Shown here in pieces: positions 6,768 to 13,948 of a DNA stretch of 20,053 bases. Numbering within the stretch: position 1 is the first letter of the stretch; every line of letters begins with the position of its first letter. The stretch comes from a virus: the IMG/VR virus record IMGVR_UViG_3300044638_004008, positions 1-20,053 of that record, one strand, 5' to 3'. The position numbers and the translations under genes were made by a program. The notes under the pieces were generated by a model. The model worked only from the letters and a program-made list of their open reading frames with translations, did not search any database and had not been told where the DNA came from.

Positions 6768-8981
6768 TTATTGAACGGGTTGGCCCATCATTTCCGGCCC
6801 TTGGGCTGGGGGCTGCATTGGTGGTTGCATTTGAGGCTGCATCATAGGTTGTGGCTGCATCAATTCTTGGCCAGCCTGGATAAACGGATTTTGCGTTTGA
6901 TTGACTTCCATTTCGGCAAACGCGGATGCTTGCTGTTGTTCCTGGTCGCGTCGTTGCATTTCAGCGGCCAATGCTTCGGGCGTTATACCAGCCAATATCA
7001 GGCGGGTCATAACGTCCAATTCCATTTTGTTTTGGTCGGTAACCGCTTTCATGTTTGACTGGTTGACCTTGGCTTCGTTAATTGTGTCGGTGTTGTAAGC
7101 GCGTGAAATCACGTCCATCAACTTGCGGCGGTTGCTGCCGTCTTCCTTCATTTGCGCCACCTGGCCGCGGTTGTTGATTTCCAACTGCAACGCAATCATT
7201 TGCTGTTCCATTTGGGCAATTTGCTGCTGCTGCGCCAGCATTTGCATTTGCGCTTGCGGCGGGATGTCCGACTTTTCGTCAATCTTGGACAACGGGTTCA
7301 TGGCTGCCAAGCGGTCGGCAATAATATCGGCGCCAGGGAAATCCATGTTGCGGAACAGCAAATCGCCCGCGGCCTGGAACACTTGGGGTTCGACCATCAA
7401 AGGCATCATGGCTTCAACGGCTTGCTGGCGCTTGCTGTTGTAGCCTGGGCCGGTGTCCATCACCACGTCGTACAAACCAACCGTGACGTTGTTCAACACT
7501 TCGCCGGTGGCTTCCACTTCGTTGATTGTCACCAGTTCGGGTTTGCCATCCACGCCAATAATCCGCAAAACGCGCTGGGTGTCGTAAATCTTGGGAATTA
7601 AGTCCAAGATCACTTTGCCCGTGTGCTTGATGCTGCGGGTCATGTTGTCGTAAAAGTGGAAATTTGACAGGTCAACCTGTTGCTGCTGGCCTTGCAATGC
7701 CTTGCCGGAAATGTTGCCTGGCAACGCTTGGGACGGGTCAAAGATACCCAACACGGTTTTCAGGTCGTCAGCGATAGCGCCAGCGGCCACCATGATGCCT
7801 TCAGGCGGTGGTTCAGGTTGAATGCGGGTAGGCACGGGCGCCGGTACGCCTTCAATGTCTTTTTGCTTGTAACGCAAAACGGGCGTGGATTTGATGTTGG
7901 CCATCGCCCATTCGGATTCGTGGCCTTCGTCCTGGCCTTCAGCAATTAGCCATTTTGGCTTGGGCGCCAGGGCGATGCTTTCGGTCATGCTGGTTCGCCA
8001 AAAGTTGTACATCCGCTGCGGGTCTTTTGCAAACCGCACCAAACCGTATTTTTTGCGCTTGCCTTCGATAATCATTTGTGCGCCATAGCACGGAATGATT
8101 GGAATGTACTTGCCAGCCCATTCCTTTTCTTCCAGGATTTGCATGGCGGTCATCTTGCACCATTTCACCTTTTTGCGGTAAGACGGGCGCTTATCCATAA
8201 TCGTGATCTTGCTGGCGTCCAGCAATTCAGGGCTGGGCAATTCGTCTTCGTACACCTTTGTGCCGTCGGACAGCATCACCAGGGTGGCGCGTTCGCGTTC
8301 CACGTACCAGTATTCGGCAATACGGATATCCTCGCGGGTTACCCATTCTGCGGTGTCGTCACCGGTCGCCCTGGGCAAAAATCCCGATCCGTCGTCGGCT
8401 TCGGGATATTGCTCACGAAACGCCCGTTTGGACATAACCGTGGTAACCAGGCATTTTTCAGCGTCGGCGCCATCGGGTGAAACGCTGTTTGGATCGAAAT
8501 ACACGCTAAACGGATCGTCGATCGGTTCAATGTAAATTTCCTGGTCGAAACTGTCTTCCGCGGTGTAATTTGTGGTCACGCGCCAATATCCCCAACCCAT
8601 GCGAACAGCGTATTCAAACGCGGTGTCATAAGCGGTATCCGCATTGGAATTGACTTCAATGTGGCGCGTGATTCCTTCGACCACCTGGGCGATTTTCAAG
8701 TCGCCTTCGTTGTTGACGGGATGAACCTTAATGCGGGGGCGCTGCTGGCGCTGCTGGTTGGTGACCTGGCGAATGTAGGCGTCAATCTTGTTAATCGTCA
8801 GGCACGGGCGCGATTCCAGGTTGCGACTGTTTTGAATTTCAACGGGCCATTGGTCGCCACCGGCAAACTTCAGGTCGCCCAGGGCTTCAGCGCGGTTTTG
8901 GGAATCGGCTTCCGCAACCAGGCGCAAAAATTTAATCGCATCCCCGATGCGGCCATCCATGTCTGTATCTTGCCATGCCAT
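6768..8981 (-). CDS. Portal protein, P22-like
   Basis: At 737 residues the protein matches the length of P22 portal (725). The N-terminus carries signatures of that family: GGDQWP (41-46), RPCLTINK (58-65) and the NQQRQQRPRIKVHPV stretch (75-89). Central segments such as WGYWRVTTNYTAEDSFDQEI and DPFSVYFDPNS are also typical. A long helical, Gln-rich part (QMQMLAQQQQIAQMEQQMIAL) is consistent with the crown or barrel region of P22 portal, and the tail is a low-complexity Met/Gln/Pro segment. The dodecameric portal forms the DNA entry channel, docks the terminase and later binds tail factors. It follows the large terminase gene by 22 bases. The call is well supported by motif, length and gene order. 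Confidence 0.92.
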   Translation of the reverse strand: MAWQDTDMDGRIGDAIKFLRLVAEADSQNRAEALGDLKFAGGDQWPVEIQNSRNLESRPCLTINKIDAYIRQVTNQQRQQRPRIKVHPVNNEGDLKIAQVVEGITRHIEVNSNADTAYDTAFEYAVRMGWGYWRVTTNYTAEDSFDQEIYIEPIDDPFSVYFDPNSVSPDGADAEKCLVTTVMSKRAFREQYPEADDGSGFLPRATGDDTAEWVTREDIRIAEYWYVERERATLVMLSDGTKVYEDELPSPELLDASKITIMDKRPSYRKKVKWCKMTAMQILEEKEWAGKYIPIIPCYGAQMIIEGKRKKYGLVRFAKDPQRMYNFWRTSMTESIALAPKPKWLIAEGQDEGHESEWAMANIKSTPVLRYKQKDIEGVPAPVPTRIQPEPPPEGIMVAAGAIADDLKTVLGIFDPSQALPGNISGKALQGQQQQVDLSNFHFYDNMTRSIKHTGKVILDLIPKIYDTQRVLRIIGVDGKPELVTINEVEATGEVLNNVTVGLYDVVMDTGPGYNSKRQQAVEAMMPLMVEPQVFQAAGDLLFRNMDFPGADIIADRLAAMNPLSKIDEKSDIPPQAQMQMLAQQQQIAQMEQQMIALQLEINNRGQVAQMKEDGSNRRKLMDVISRAYNTDTINEAKVNQSNMKAVTDQNKMELDVMTRLILAGITPEALAAEMQRRDQEQQQASAFAEMEVNQTQNPFIQAGQELMQPQPMMQPQMQPPMQPPAQGPEMMGQPVQ

Positions 8982-9003
8982 AAATTATCCCCTTTGTATA
9001 GGA

Positions 9004-10305
9004 TTATCCCATCCAGCCACCGCCCATAGCAACAGGCGTTTTCTTGCGGATTTTGACTGGTTCTTTAATCATCAATCCAATGTATCGGAATGCGTCCGCA
9101 CCGTGCGAATAATGGTCATGCAGCGGTGTTCGACTGAATTGGCCCGTGTCGGGATCAACTTCATAACGATAATGTCGCAAACAGTTTAATCCGTCCGCGC
9201 AATTTTCGCGATCAAAATAACAGTTTGGAAATATTGTTCGGGCCGCGTTAATTGAATCAGCCACCGGTACACGTTCCAAAACGCGTGTTTTGTATCCAGC
9301 GCCACGCACAATGTCTTCAATGCTGCGACCGGCTGCGGCCAGGGTTTTGTTTTGGGCGTCGTGCGGCAGCCAAATGGTGTCGTACACATACCCAAACGTT
9401 TGCAGTTGCGCCAGGTAACTGGTCATGGTGCGCTGCGTGTCTTCAAAGTACCGAATCAGCCTGGTTTCCATGCCCACAAACTGCACAAACCACCAGGCGG
9501 TGGCATCGGCCCAGCCCAGGTCGCAAACAGCGTGGACGGGCTTGCTTGGGTCATACGGCACTTTGGTCAGGCGTTCATCGCGGTCAGCCTGGGCCAGTTC
9601 CTTGGCAAAGATGGCGCCATCCACCGTTTGGCGGCATAGCCCTTCCCATACCTGGTTGTAGGCTTCGGGGTCACGAACCTTCAGCGCGTCCTTTTCCTGG
9701 GCCAATGTTTCAGGGAACCAGGGGTTGTCGTGCCAGTTGATCTTGATGCTTACGCAATCCCGCGGGGGCTTGACCACAAACCGCTGATATGTTTCGTCGG
9801 TTTCCAGTTCAGGGTTAAACGAAACCCATATTTCGCTGCCCTGTTTGCGGATGGTTGGAATCAGGATGTTCCAGGACAACCGGCTGACGGTTTGGGCTTC
9901 CTCAACCCAACACACGTCCACGCCTTCAAATGACTTAATGTTGGTTGGGTTATTTTTTAGGCCAATAAACGCGAATTCCGTGCCGTTGGCGCCGCGGATG
10001 GTGGCTTGGGTGATATCGTAAAAACCCAGCAACCCCAGGGCTTCGATTTGGTCGCACAGCAGTTTGTGGACGGAATCCTTAATGCTGGTCTGATACTCAC
10101 GGGCGCACAACACGCGGATGGGCTTTTTGGCGCCCTTAATCAGCAGCGCCCTGGCAATCCCCCACGACTTCGCACCACCGCGCCCGCCGTACAGCACTTT
10201 GTACCGGCTGGCCCTGAACAACCCTTGCAGTTTGACGGGAAATTGCGCCTTGGCAATCGCCTGGTCAATTTGCTGGGTGTCCGTCAATGTTTGCGATTGT
10301 TCCAT
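9004..10305 (-). CDS. terL: Terminase large subunit (packaging ATPase and nuclease)
   Basis: This 433-residue protein is the DNA-packaging motor. The ATPase domain shows a Walker A (GGRGGAKS, 40-47), a Walker B with catalytic acid (VDVCWVEEA, 129-137) and the coupling motif SFNPE (162-166). The C-terminal RNase H-like nuclease domain begins with VCDLGWADATAWW (Asp262) and includes WLPHDA (Asp316) and HGADAFRY (Asp404), placed where the metal-binding acids of terminase nucleases lie. The pattern fits the PBSX/Terminase_3 and Terminase_6 type of enzyme. The start overlaps the small-subunit gene by 41 bases. The ATG is supported by GATGGAACAATCGC-like coding context only; no strong ribosome site is seen, so translational coupling is likely. 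Completeness and active-site residues suggest a functional enzyme. Confidence 0.95.
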   Translation of the reverse strand: MEQSQTLTDTQQIDQAIAKAQFPVKLQGLFRASRYKVLYGGRGGAKSWGIARALLIKGAKKPIRVLCAREYQTSIKDSVHKLLCDQIEALGLLGFYDITQATIRGANGTEFAFIGLKNNPTNIKSFEGVDVCWVEEAQTVSRLSWNILIPTIRKQGSEIWVSFNPELETDETYQRFVVKPPRDCVSIKINWHDNPWFPETLAQEKDALKVRDPEAYNQVWEGLCRQTVDGAIFAKELAQADRDERLTKVPYDPSKPVHAVCDLGWADATAWWFVQFVGMETRLIRYFEDTQRTMTSYLAQLQTFGYVYDTIWLPHDAQNKTLAAAGRSIEDIVRGAGYKTRVLERVPVADSINAARTIFPNCYFDRENCADGLNCLRHYRYEVDPDTGQFSRTPLHDHYSHGADAFRYIGLMIKEPVKIRKKTPVAMGGGWMG

Positions 10306-10840
10306 CAGGGTTCATAAATTGGATTGCGATGACCGATGGCCCAATTGGTGCGCCATCCTTGCCGGTGATTTCCTGTTCGATCTTGTCGCGCCAGCCCAGG
10401 ACGTTCTTGGCCGTAAAGATGGCAAACGTGCTGTTGTACGCGCCTTTCATCGTTCCTTCGACCAGGTTGGCTTGCTGCAAATCCTTGGCCTTTTTATAGG
10501 CGTAAGAAAACGGGGGGTTTCTATGGGTTCCGTCTAGGTTTTTAGCAGTTGCCCAATCGTGCAATGTCTCAGTAGTAACCCCAATATTCGTGGCAAATCG
10601 CGCCAAGGTTGGAAACGATCCAGGCAATTCCTGGACGGTTTCGTTTCCCTTGGCGTCTTTGACGGTCACTTCCCTGGTTGATGGCTGGCTGAAAAAGTCC
10701 AGCAGCATATCCACGAATTCTTCGCGGTACTTGGTGGGTCTTCCACCTAGGCTTTTTGGTTCTACGCGGTCGGGCTTGTCTTTGGGCGTGTCATTGTGAC
10801 GGCGCTGCCCCCGCTTTTTGACGGGTGCGTCGGTCATCAT
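10265..10840 (-). CDS. terS: Terminase small subunit (DNA recognition)
   Basis: The 191-residue product has a basic, disordered N-terminus (KKRGQRRHNDTPKDK), a GRPTKYREEFVDMLLDFF segment (residues 33-50) and a helix-turn-helix-like stretch (PTLARFATNIGVTTETLHDWA). A conserved FAIFTAKNVLGWRDK motif follows, typical of P22 gp3-type and related small terminases that bind the packaging site and regulate the large subunit. It directly precedes and overlaps terL. Its ATGATG start overlaps the stop of the 47-aa gene by ATGA. The C-terminal tail (IQFMNPDGTIANIDGHPAN) probably contacts the portal or TerL. Motif and position together make the assignment secure, though the exact subfamily is not certain. 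Confidence 0.9.
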   Translation of the reverse strand: MMTDAPVKKRGQRRHNDTPKDKPDRVEPKSLGGRPTKYREEFVDMLLDFFSQPSTREVTVKDAKGNETVQELPGSFPTLARFATNIGVTTETLHDWATAKNLDGTHRNPPFSYAYKKAKDLQQANLVEGTMKGAYNSTFAIFTAKNVLGWRDKIEQEITGKDGAPIGPSVIAIQFMNPDGTIANIDGHPAN

Positions 10841-10980
10841 TTTTTGGCCTTTGGCTTTGCGGCTTCGCGTTTTACGGAATAGGCAATGGCCACCGCTTGT
10901 TTGGGTGGCTTACCGGCTTTGATTTCGGCCTTAACGTTCTTTTCAAACGCTTTCTTGGTTGGGGATTTGGTCAGCGGCAT
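10837..10980 (-). CDS. 47-aa basic phage protein
   Basis: ATG at 10980-10978 opens a 47-codon frame, MPLTKSPTKKAFEKNVKAEI then KAGKPPKQAVAIAYSVKREA and a Lys-rich end, with stop TGA at 10839-10837 forming an ATGA overlap with the small terminase start. The body reads as an amphipathic helix with the sequence AGKPxKQAVAIAYSVKRE, a pattern I associate with short conserved proteins encoded next to terminase genes in many phages, of unknown function. About 30 percent of residues are Lys or Arg, so nucleic-acid binding is possible. It overlaps the upstream 63-aa gene by 38 bases. The precise overlap and the recognisable pattern support it as a real gene. Confidence 0.75.
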   Translation of the reverse strand: MPLTKSPTKKAFEKNVKAEIKAGKPPKQAVAIAYSVKREAAKPKAKK

Positions 10981-11134
10981 TTTCGGTTCCTTCCTGGGCT
11001 TTGTCCTGGCTCAATTGCGCCAGTACGTTGGTGTATTCCTGGATGGCCCCGCTGATCTGCAACAAGATGGCTTCGTGTTGCTTCGCCAGTTCTCGCAGTT
11101 CAGCCAGGCGTTTAGCAATTTGTTCGGGTGTCAT
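10943..11134 (-). CDS. 63-aa coiled-coil protein
   Basis: The frame MTPEQIAKRLAELRELAKQH continues with heptad-like hydrophobic spacing through about residue 43 (EAILLQISGAIQEYTNVLAQ), then becomes acidic and polar. This predicts one long helix that probably pairs into a coiled coil. No family recognised. The stop of the upstream 52-aa gene is separated from this ATG by no bases, and its own 3' end overlaps the 47-aa gene by 38 bases, consistent with tight operon packing. Its function is unknown; small coiled-coil proteins near terminase genes may act as assembly cofactors, which here is only a guess. Confidence 0.65.
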   Translation of the reverse strand: MTPEQIAKRLAELRELAKQHEAILLQISGAIQEYTNVLAQLSQDKAQEGTENAADQIPNQESV

Positions 11135-11293
11135 TTATTTTTTCGCTGTCTTGGCGCTTTGTTTAAAGGCTTTGGCCGTGGGGGCGCCTTTGTCCCCAGG
11201 GCTTCGCATACGTTCGGGTTTCTTACCGGCGGCTTTTTGCTGCTCGATGCGTTCACGCTTGGCGTGAATGTTTGAATACAGTCCGTTGGCCAT
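11135..11293 (-). CDS. 52-aa very basic phage protein
   Basis: ATG at 11293-11291 begins MANGLYSNIHAKRERIEQQK and the product ends in a Lys/Ala-rich tail (KAFKQSAKTAKK). The motifs GLYxNIHAKR, MRSPGDKGAPT and AKAFKQSAKTAKK recur in a small-protein family that I recognise from many phage genomes, next to packaging genes and of unknown role. A third of residues are Lys or Arg, so DNA or RNA contact is plausible. The start overlaps the stop of the 66-aa gene by one base (TGATG), which points to translational coupling. No catalytic or metal-binding motif is present. Confidence 0.78.
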   Translation of the reverse strand: MANGLYSNIHAKRERIEQQKAAGKKPERMRSPGDKGAPTAKAFKQSAKTAKK

Positions 11294-11493
11294 CAGTCAG
11301 TTCCCCCTACTTTCATCACTCCCTGGCAGTCTTCGTCCAGGCTTTTGAATGTATTTGCTTTCAATTGCTCGACCTGTGCTTCCAATTCCTTCATGGTGCG
11401 GAAAAAGGCGGCAGCCTGGGCCACCGCCTGATCCCGTTGATTTTCCAGCATTTCAACCAGGAATTGCACTTCAGAGTCAGGATGCTTCAGCAT
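11293..11493 (-). CDS. 66-aa coiled-coil hypothetical protein
   Basis: The product (MLKHPDSEVQFLVEMLENQRDQ...) is a predicted long helix through about residue 50, with regularly spaced Leu, Val and Phe, and a short polar tail. It resembles small helical phage proteins of unknown function. Its stop is 1 base into the start of the 52-aa gene, and its ATG lies 3 bases after the stop of the 198-aa structural gene, so it is part of the same transcript. Nothing in the sequence suggests an enzyme. The start is the first ATG in frame, and the neighbouring spacing makes it more likely than internal Met codons. Confidence 0.65.
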   Translation of the reverse strand: MLKHPDSEVQFLVEMLENQRDQAVAQAAAFFRTMKELEAQVEQLKANTFKSLDEDCQGVMKVGGTD

Positions 11494-11496
11494 GGT

Positions 11497-12093
11497 TTAG
11501 GCAATTGTCGAAACCATGATGTAGTACGTAGTACCGCCGCTAACCACCGGAATGGTGTGCGTGGCGGCTGGCGTACCAACTGCTGCGCGGAATACACCAG
11601 CAACGTCGGCAGCGGGGAACAAGGCAAATTTGCCAAGTTGGGTTGCACCGCTGTTGGTGACGCGCAAAAATGCAGCCGAACCAGGCAGCGTTACACCGCC
11701 GCCAAAGTTGCTGTCCAGTTGCAACGCAGCCAAAGTACCGCCAGGGGCAGCAGTTGTGCCGCCGATAGTTGCGCGTACAGCGTTGGCCGCGCCGGAAATT
11801 GAACCGCCTTGCATTTCACAACTGAAATGGGCGCCGTTGATCGTGCCAGCAGTTGCGCCGCTTGCGCCTTTGACCACGGCAAAACCGCGGACAACTTCAC
11901 CGGAACCGGTAGAAGTCCAGGTCAGTTTTTGGTAAGTCAGGCGGGTGTCGCCGGATGTGGCGCTGGTCGTCGCATATGCGCCGTTCAGGATGCCGGATTT
12001 GCTGATTGTGATTGGGGCGCTAGATGTACCAACCTGAACCGAATCGAATGCTGGGTCGGCATATGCGACGCCAATTGCTTTAGTGTTTGACAT
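11497..12093 (-). CDS. Decoration-like structural protein (198 aa)
   Basis: A Gly/Ala/Thr/Ser-rich, low-charge protein (MSNTKAIGVAYADPAFDSVQ...) with repeated alternation of small and hydrophobic residues, suggesting a beta-rich virion protein. Segments such as GAHFSCEMQGGSISGAANAV, LQLDSNFGGG and a C-terminal VVSGGTTYYIMVSTIA look like those of head-decoration or minor structural proteins. Unusually, it is encoded upstream of the terminase genes, several kilobases before the coat gene. The start has a good AAAGGAAACCCAAA leader. No catalytic motif, coiled coil or membrane segment is visible. The structural role is inferred from composition and its place in the late operon; mass spectrometry of virions would settle it. 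Confidence 0.65.
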   Translation of the reverse strand: MSNTKAIGVAYADPAFDSVQVGTSSAPITISKSGILNGAYATTSATSGDTRLTYQKLTWTSTGSGEVVRGFAVVKGASGATAGTINGAHFSCEMQGGSISGAANAVRATIGGTTAAPGGTLAALQLDSNFGGGVTLPGSAAFLRVTNSGATQLGKFALFPAADVAGVFRAAVGTPAATHTIPVVSGGTTYYIMVSTIA

Positions 12094-12123
12094 TTTGGGT
12101 TTCCTTTATTATTTCCAAAAGGG

Positions 12124-12399
12124 TTAACAATTCCAGTTTTTTAGGCTGGCTTTAGCCCGTTCCGCGGGGCCTTTCGCGTTCTTAACCACCCCTTCCATCC
12201 TGGCACAAAACGACGCTTTTCTACCGGCGTCGGCTTTTGTCTTCGGGTTTGGTGCTGGCGGCTTCAAATTTGCATTGTTCTTTGCGTTGTACTCAGCACG
12301 GCCTTTGGCAGTCATACCGGCGCCCTTTTCCGTCGGATTGTAGGTTTTACCCTTACCGGTCGTGGTTCGCGCAATTGGTTTGTCGTGTCCTTTGGCCAT
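12124..12399 (-). CDS. DUF6321-like basic protein (91 aa)
   Basis: The sequence contains the pattern TEKGAGMTAKGRAEYNAKNN, a central KASFCARMEGV and a terminal ASLKNWNC, which I recognise as the DUF6321 family of small phage proteins of unknown function. Members are short (about 80-110 residues), strongly basic and end in W-N-C or similar. The two conserved Cys (SFCARM and the C-terminal Cys) could form a disulphide or bind metal, but there is no full metal-site pattern. It lies between the GroES-like gene and the decoration-like gene, with a good AAAAGGAAAAAC ribosome binding sequence. A role in DNA packaging or head filling would fit its charge and location but is inference. Confidence 0.8.
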   Translation of the reverse strand: MAKGHDKPIARTTTGKGKTYNPTEKGAGMTAKGRAEYNAKNNANLKPPAPNPKTKADAGRKASFCARMEGVVKNAKGPAERAKASLKNWNC

Positions 12400-12426
12400 G
12401 TTTTTCCTTTTTGCAAAGTATCGTGG

Positions 12427-12687
12427 TTATTCTTCCACCACGCAAGCAATGTCCGCTTCCTGGATGATTTGGTAATCCTGGCCATCAAAATGATGTACCG
12501 GCCAATCCAGGTACGTGCCGTTACCGTATTTGATTTTGTCGCCAACCTTGGTGTCGTACACGTCAGGGCCAATGGCCACAATTTCGCCTTCGTTGAATTT
12601 TTCCGTGTTGTTCACATAAATAATGTCTGACAGTATTCGGACAAACGGTTTGACCAACACGCGGTCATGCAGCGGGCGAATTTGCAT
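12427..12687 (-). CDS. Phage GroES-like co-chaperonin (86 aa)
   Basis: The start MQIRPLHDRVLVKP is nearly identical to the N-terminus of bacterial GroES (MNIRPLHDRVIVK), and GEIVAIGP, VGDKIKYGNG and EADIACVVEE match later conserved blocks, so this is a Cpn10-family subunit. The family caps the GroEL folding chamber; phage versions (T4 gp31) replace host GroES to fold coat protein. The mobile-loop region is shorter than in E. coli GroES but keeps a hydrophobic DIIYV segment where GroES has GIVL. The segment between GP and VGD is also about nine residues shorter, as if the roof hairpin is missing. I chose ATG 12687 over an upstream in-frame start at 12726 because it has GGAAGGAAGCC upstream and matches the family N-terminus. 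Confidence 0.9.
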   Translation of the reverse strand: MQIRPLHDRVLVKPFVRILSDIIYVNNTEKFNEGEIVAIGPDVYDTKVGDKIKYGNGTYLDWPVHHFDGQDYQIIQEADIACVVEE

Positions 12688-12919
12688 TCTTTGGCTTCCT
12701 TCCAGGCTTTTTAGGTTGGGGGGCAACGGCGGCTGGCACTTCGGCCATCTTAGTTTCGTCCGTCATAATGTCGTACACGGCCAGCGCCACCATTTTGATT
12801 TGGTGTTCACCGCACCAATCCATTTCGTGTTTGTTGTGCATTTCAGGAAAACGGCGGCAAGCGCCCATTACCTGGCCTGTGACAAAGAATCGACAGGTCT
12901 TGCAGCGGACGTCACTCAT
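12665..12919 (-). CDS. Four-cysteine putative metal-binding protein (84 aa)
   Basis: The N-terminal half carries Cys6, Cys9, Cys21 and Cys36 with His39 (CKTCRFF, GACRRFP, DWCGEH), a spacing that suggests a small zinc- or iron-sulphur-binding fold. I have seen similar CxxC...CRRFP...WCGE proteins in phage genomes without a named function. The C-terminal part is a disordered Pro/Lys-rich tail (APQPKKPGRKPKNANSPAA) that includes an AT-hook-like PGRKPK. The start overlaps the upstream stop by ATGA (12916-12919), and its 3' end overlaps the GroES-like gene by 23 bases. DNA- or protein-binding is the simplest inference; no catalytic residues are evident. Confidence 0.75.
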   Translation of the reverse strand: MSDVRCKTCRFFVTGQVMGACRRFPEMHNKHEMDWCGEHQIKMVALAVYDIMTDETKMAEVPAAVAPQPKKPGRKPKNANSPAA

Positions 12920-13095
12920 CGCACGGGCTTTCCAGCGCGTACAGCCATGTTCAGGGCTGCGGCCATGTCTTCAGCAACCGAACGCACTTTGGCTTCGTGC
13001 ATTCGCTTCATACGATGTTCAGCGGGCGTTGCCTCGCGTCCCTTCATAGATGGCTTGGCTAATACTGCCGCTTCGGTAGGCTTTTTCAAGGGCAT
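12916..13095 (-). CDS. 59-aa basic hypothetical protein
   Basis: ATG at 13095-13093 with AAAAGGATTAAGTG before it (AGGA at seven bases) gives MPLKKPTEAAVLAKPSMKGR..., ending RAGKPVR. A GTG one codon upstream is possible. The product is basic and helical in its second half (EHRMKRMHEAKVRSVAEDMAAALNMAV), with Met-rich spacing. It overlaps the end of the kinase gene by 77 bases, which is long, but its own stop makes a clean ATGA overlap with the four-Cys gene. A Met at codon 17 would shorten the overlap to 29 bases but has no ribosome binding site. No family recognised. Function unknown. Confidence 0.6.
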   Translation of the reverse strand: MPLKKPTEAAVLAKPSMKGREATPAEHRMKRMHEAKVRSVAEDMAAALNMAVRAGKPVR

Positions 13096-13948
13096 CACTT
13101 AATCCTTTTCTCACTTCATTGTGATCCAGGCGTGGCAATTTGTCAAGCCCGCTTACCACGGTTGCATTGCCTGGGCCGCGGCTGTTGTCGATCACCATCA
13201 TATGGAACCGGTGGTCGTCGCCGTATTTTTGCTGCAATTGATCCATCACCTCACGCGAACCCATGTGGGTTTTGAAATGTTCGTCAATTGGGACGGTGCG
13301 ACCAGTCCCCATTTCCGCTTCCATGCGGCTGGCGCGTTTTAATGCACCGCCTTCCATGGCTTCTACGGGGTCGCGGTAGGTATAAACAACGCCAATCTTG
13401 CGACCGGCTTTCAAGGCTTGTTGGATTTTTTTGTCTGCGGATTCAAACGTGTTCATGTTGGTGTCGTACACCATTTCCGCATCACGGATGCCCTGGCTGA
13501 CTTTTTGGGCTTCCTGAAGTCCGGTCGTTTTACCGGCGCCAGTACCGCCCGCGGTGAACAATACGGTATTGTCTTTGCCCGACGGGGTTGGTTTGGAAAG
13601 TTTTTCAGCGTACATCTGTTTGACAAACGCCGATGACGGTTCGTGAACGTCTGCCGACCTGGTACGGTCTGCGCGGTATTCCGGCGACATTTCGCGGGCG
13701 TCATCCGTATTAAGGATGCGGCCACCGTCAGTTGATGGCAAAGCCGCGTATTCGCTGGCCAGGCCGGTGTAATCATTCGACAGGCGTTCGAAATACGCCT
13801 GTTCAATCGGGTTGTCCGACTGACTAGGAACCTGGGGCAGCGTAGGCTGCGGGACAAGCGAAGCCAGGCTGGCCTGGGTAGGCTCGGCGCCCTGGGGCGC
13901 TGCCTGTGGTTGCCCCGCCGCTGCCAATTGCGACAGCGGGATGGCCAT
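13019..13948 (-). CDS. Zeta-toxin-like P-loop kinase (309 aa)
   Basis: The C-terminal two thirds has VLFTAGGTGAGKTTG with the Walker A GGTGAGKT at residues 134-141, a candidate catalytic Asp in MVYDTNM (162), and a Zeta-like Arg-rich segment RASRMEAEMGTGRTVP (205-220) followed by a helical lid region. Zeta toxins phosphorylate UDP-N-acetylglucosamine; related kinases modify other small substrates, so the substrate here is unknown. The N-terminal ~45 residues are Pro/Gln/Ala-rich and disordered, then a conserved-looking segment (YRADRTRSADVHEPSSAFVKQ) precedes the kinase. I chose ATG 13948 because it overlaps the upstream stop by one base (TAATG), although an in-frame start exists 12 codons earlier. 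No antitoxin (epsilon-like) gene is recognisable beside it. Family placement is moderate. Confidence 0.75.
   Translation of the reverse strand: MAIPLSQLAAAGQPQAAPQGAEPTQASLASLVPQPTLPQVPSQSDNPIEQAYFERLSNDYTGLASEYAALPSTDGGRILNTDDAREMSPEYRADRTRSADVHEPSSAFVKQMYAEKLSKPTPSGKDNTVLFTAGGTGAGKTTGLQEAQKVSQGIRDAEMVYDTNMNTFESADKKIQQALKAGRKIGVVYTYRDPVEAMEGGALKRASRMEAEMGTGRTVPIDEHFKTHMGSREVMDQLQQKYGDDHRFHMMVIDNSRGPGNATVVSGLDKLPRLDHNEVRKGLSDALEKAYRSGSISQAIYEGTRGNAR

Noticed and set aside
12688-12726. 13-residue N-terminal extension of the GroES-like protein
   Set aside because: The family begins at MQIRPLHDR with a ribosome site in front; the extension lies inside the preceding gene and is not family-like.
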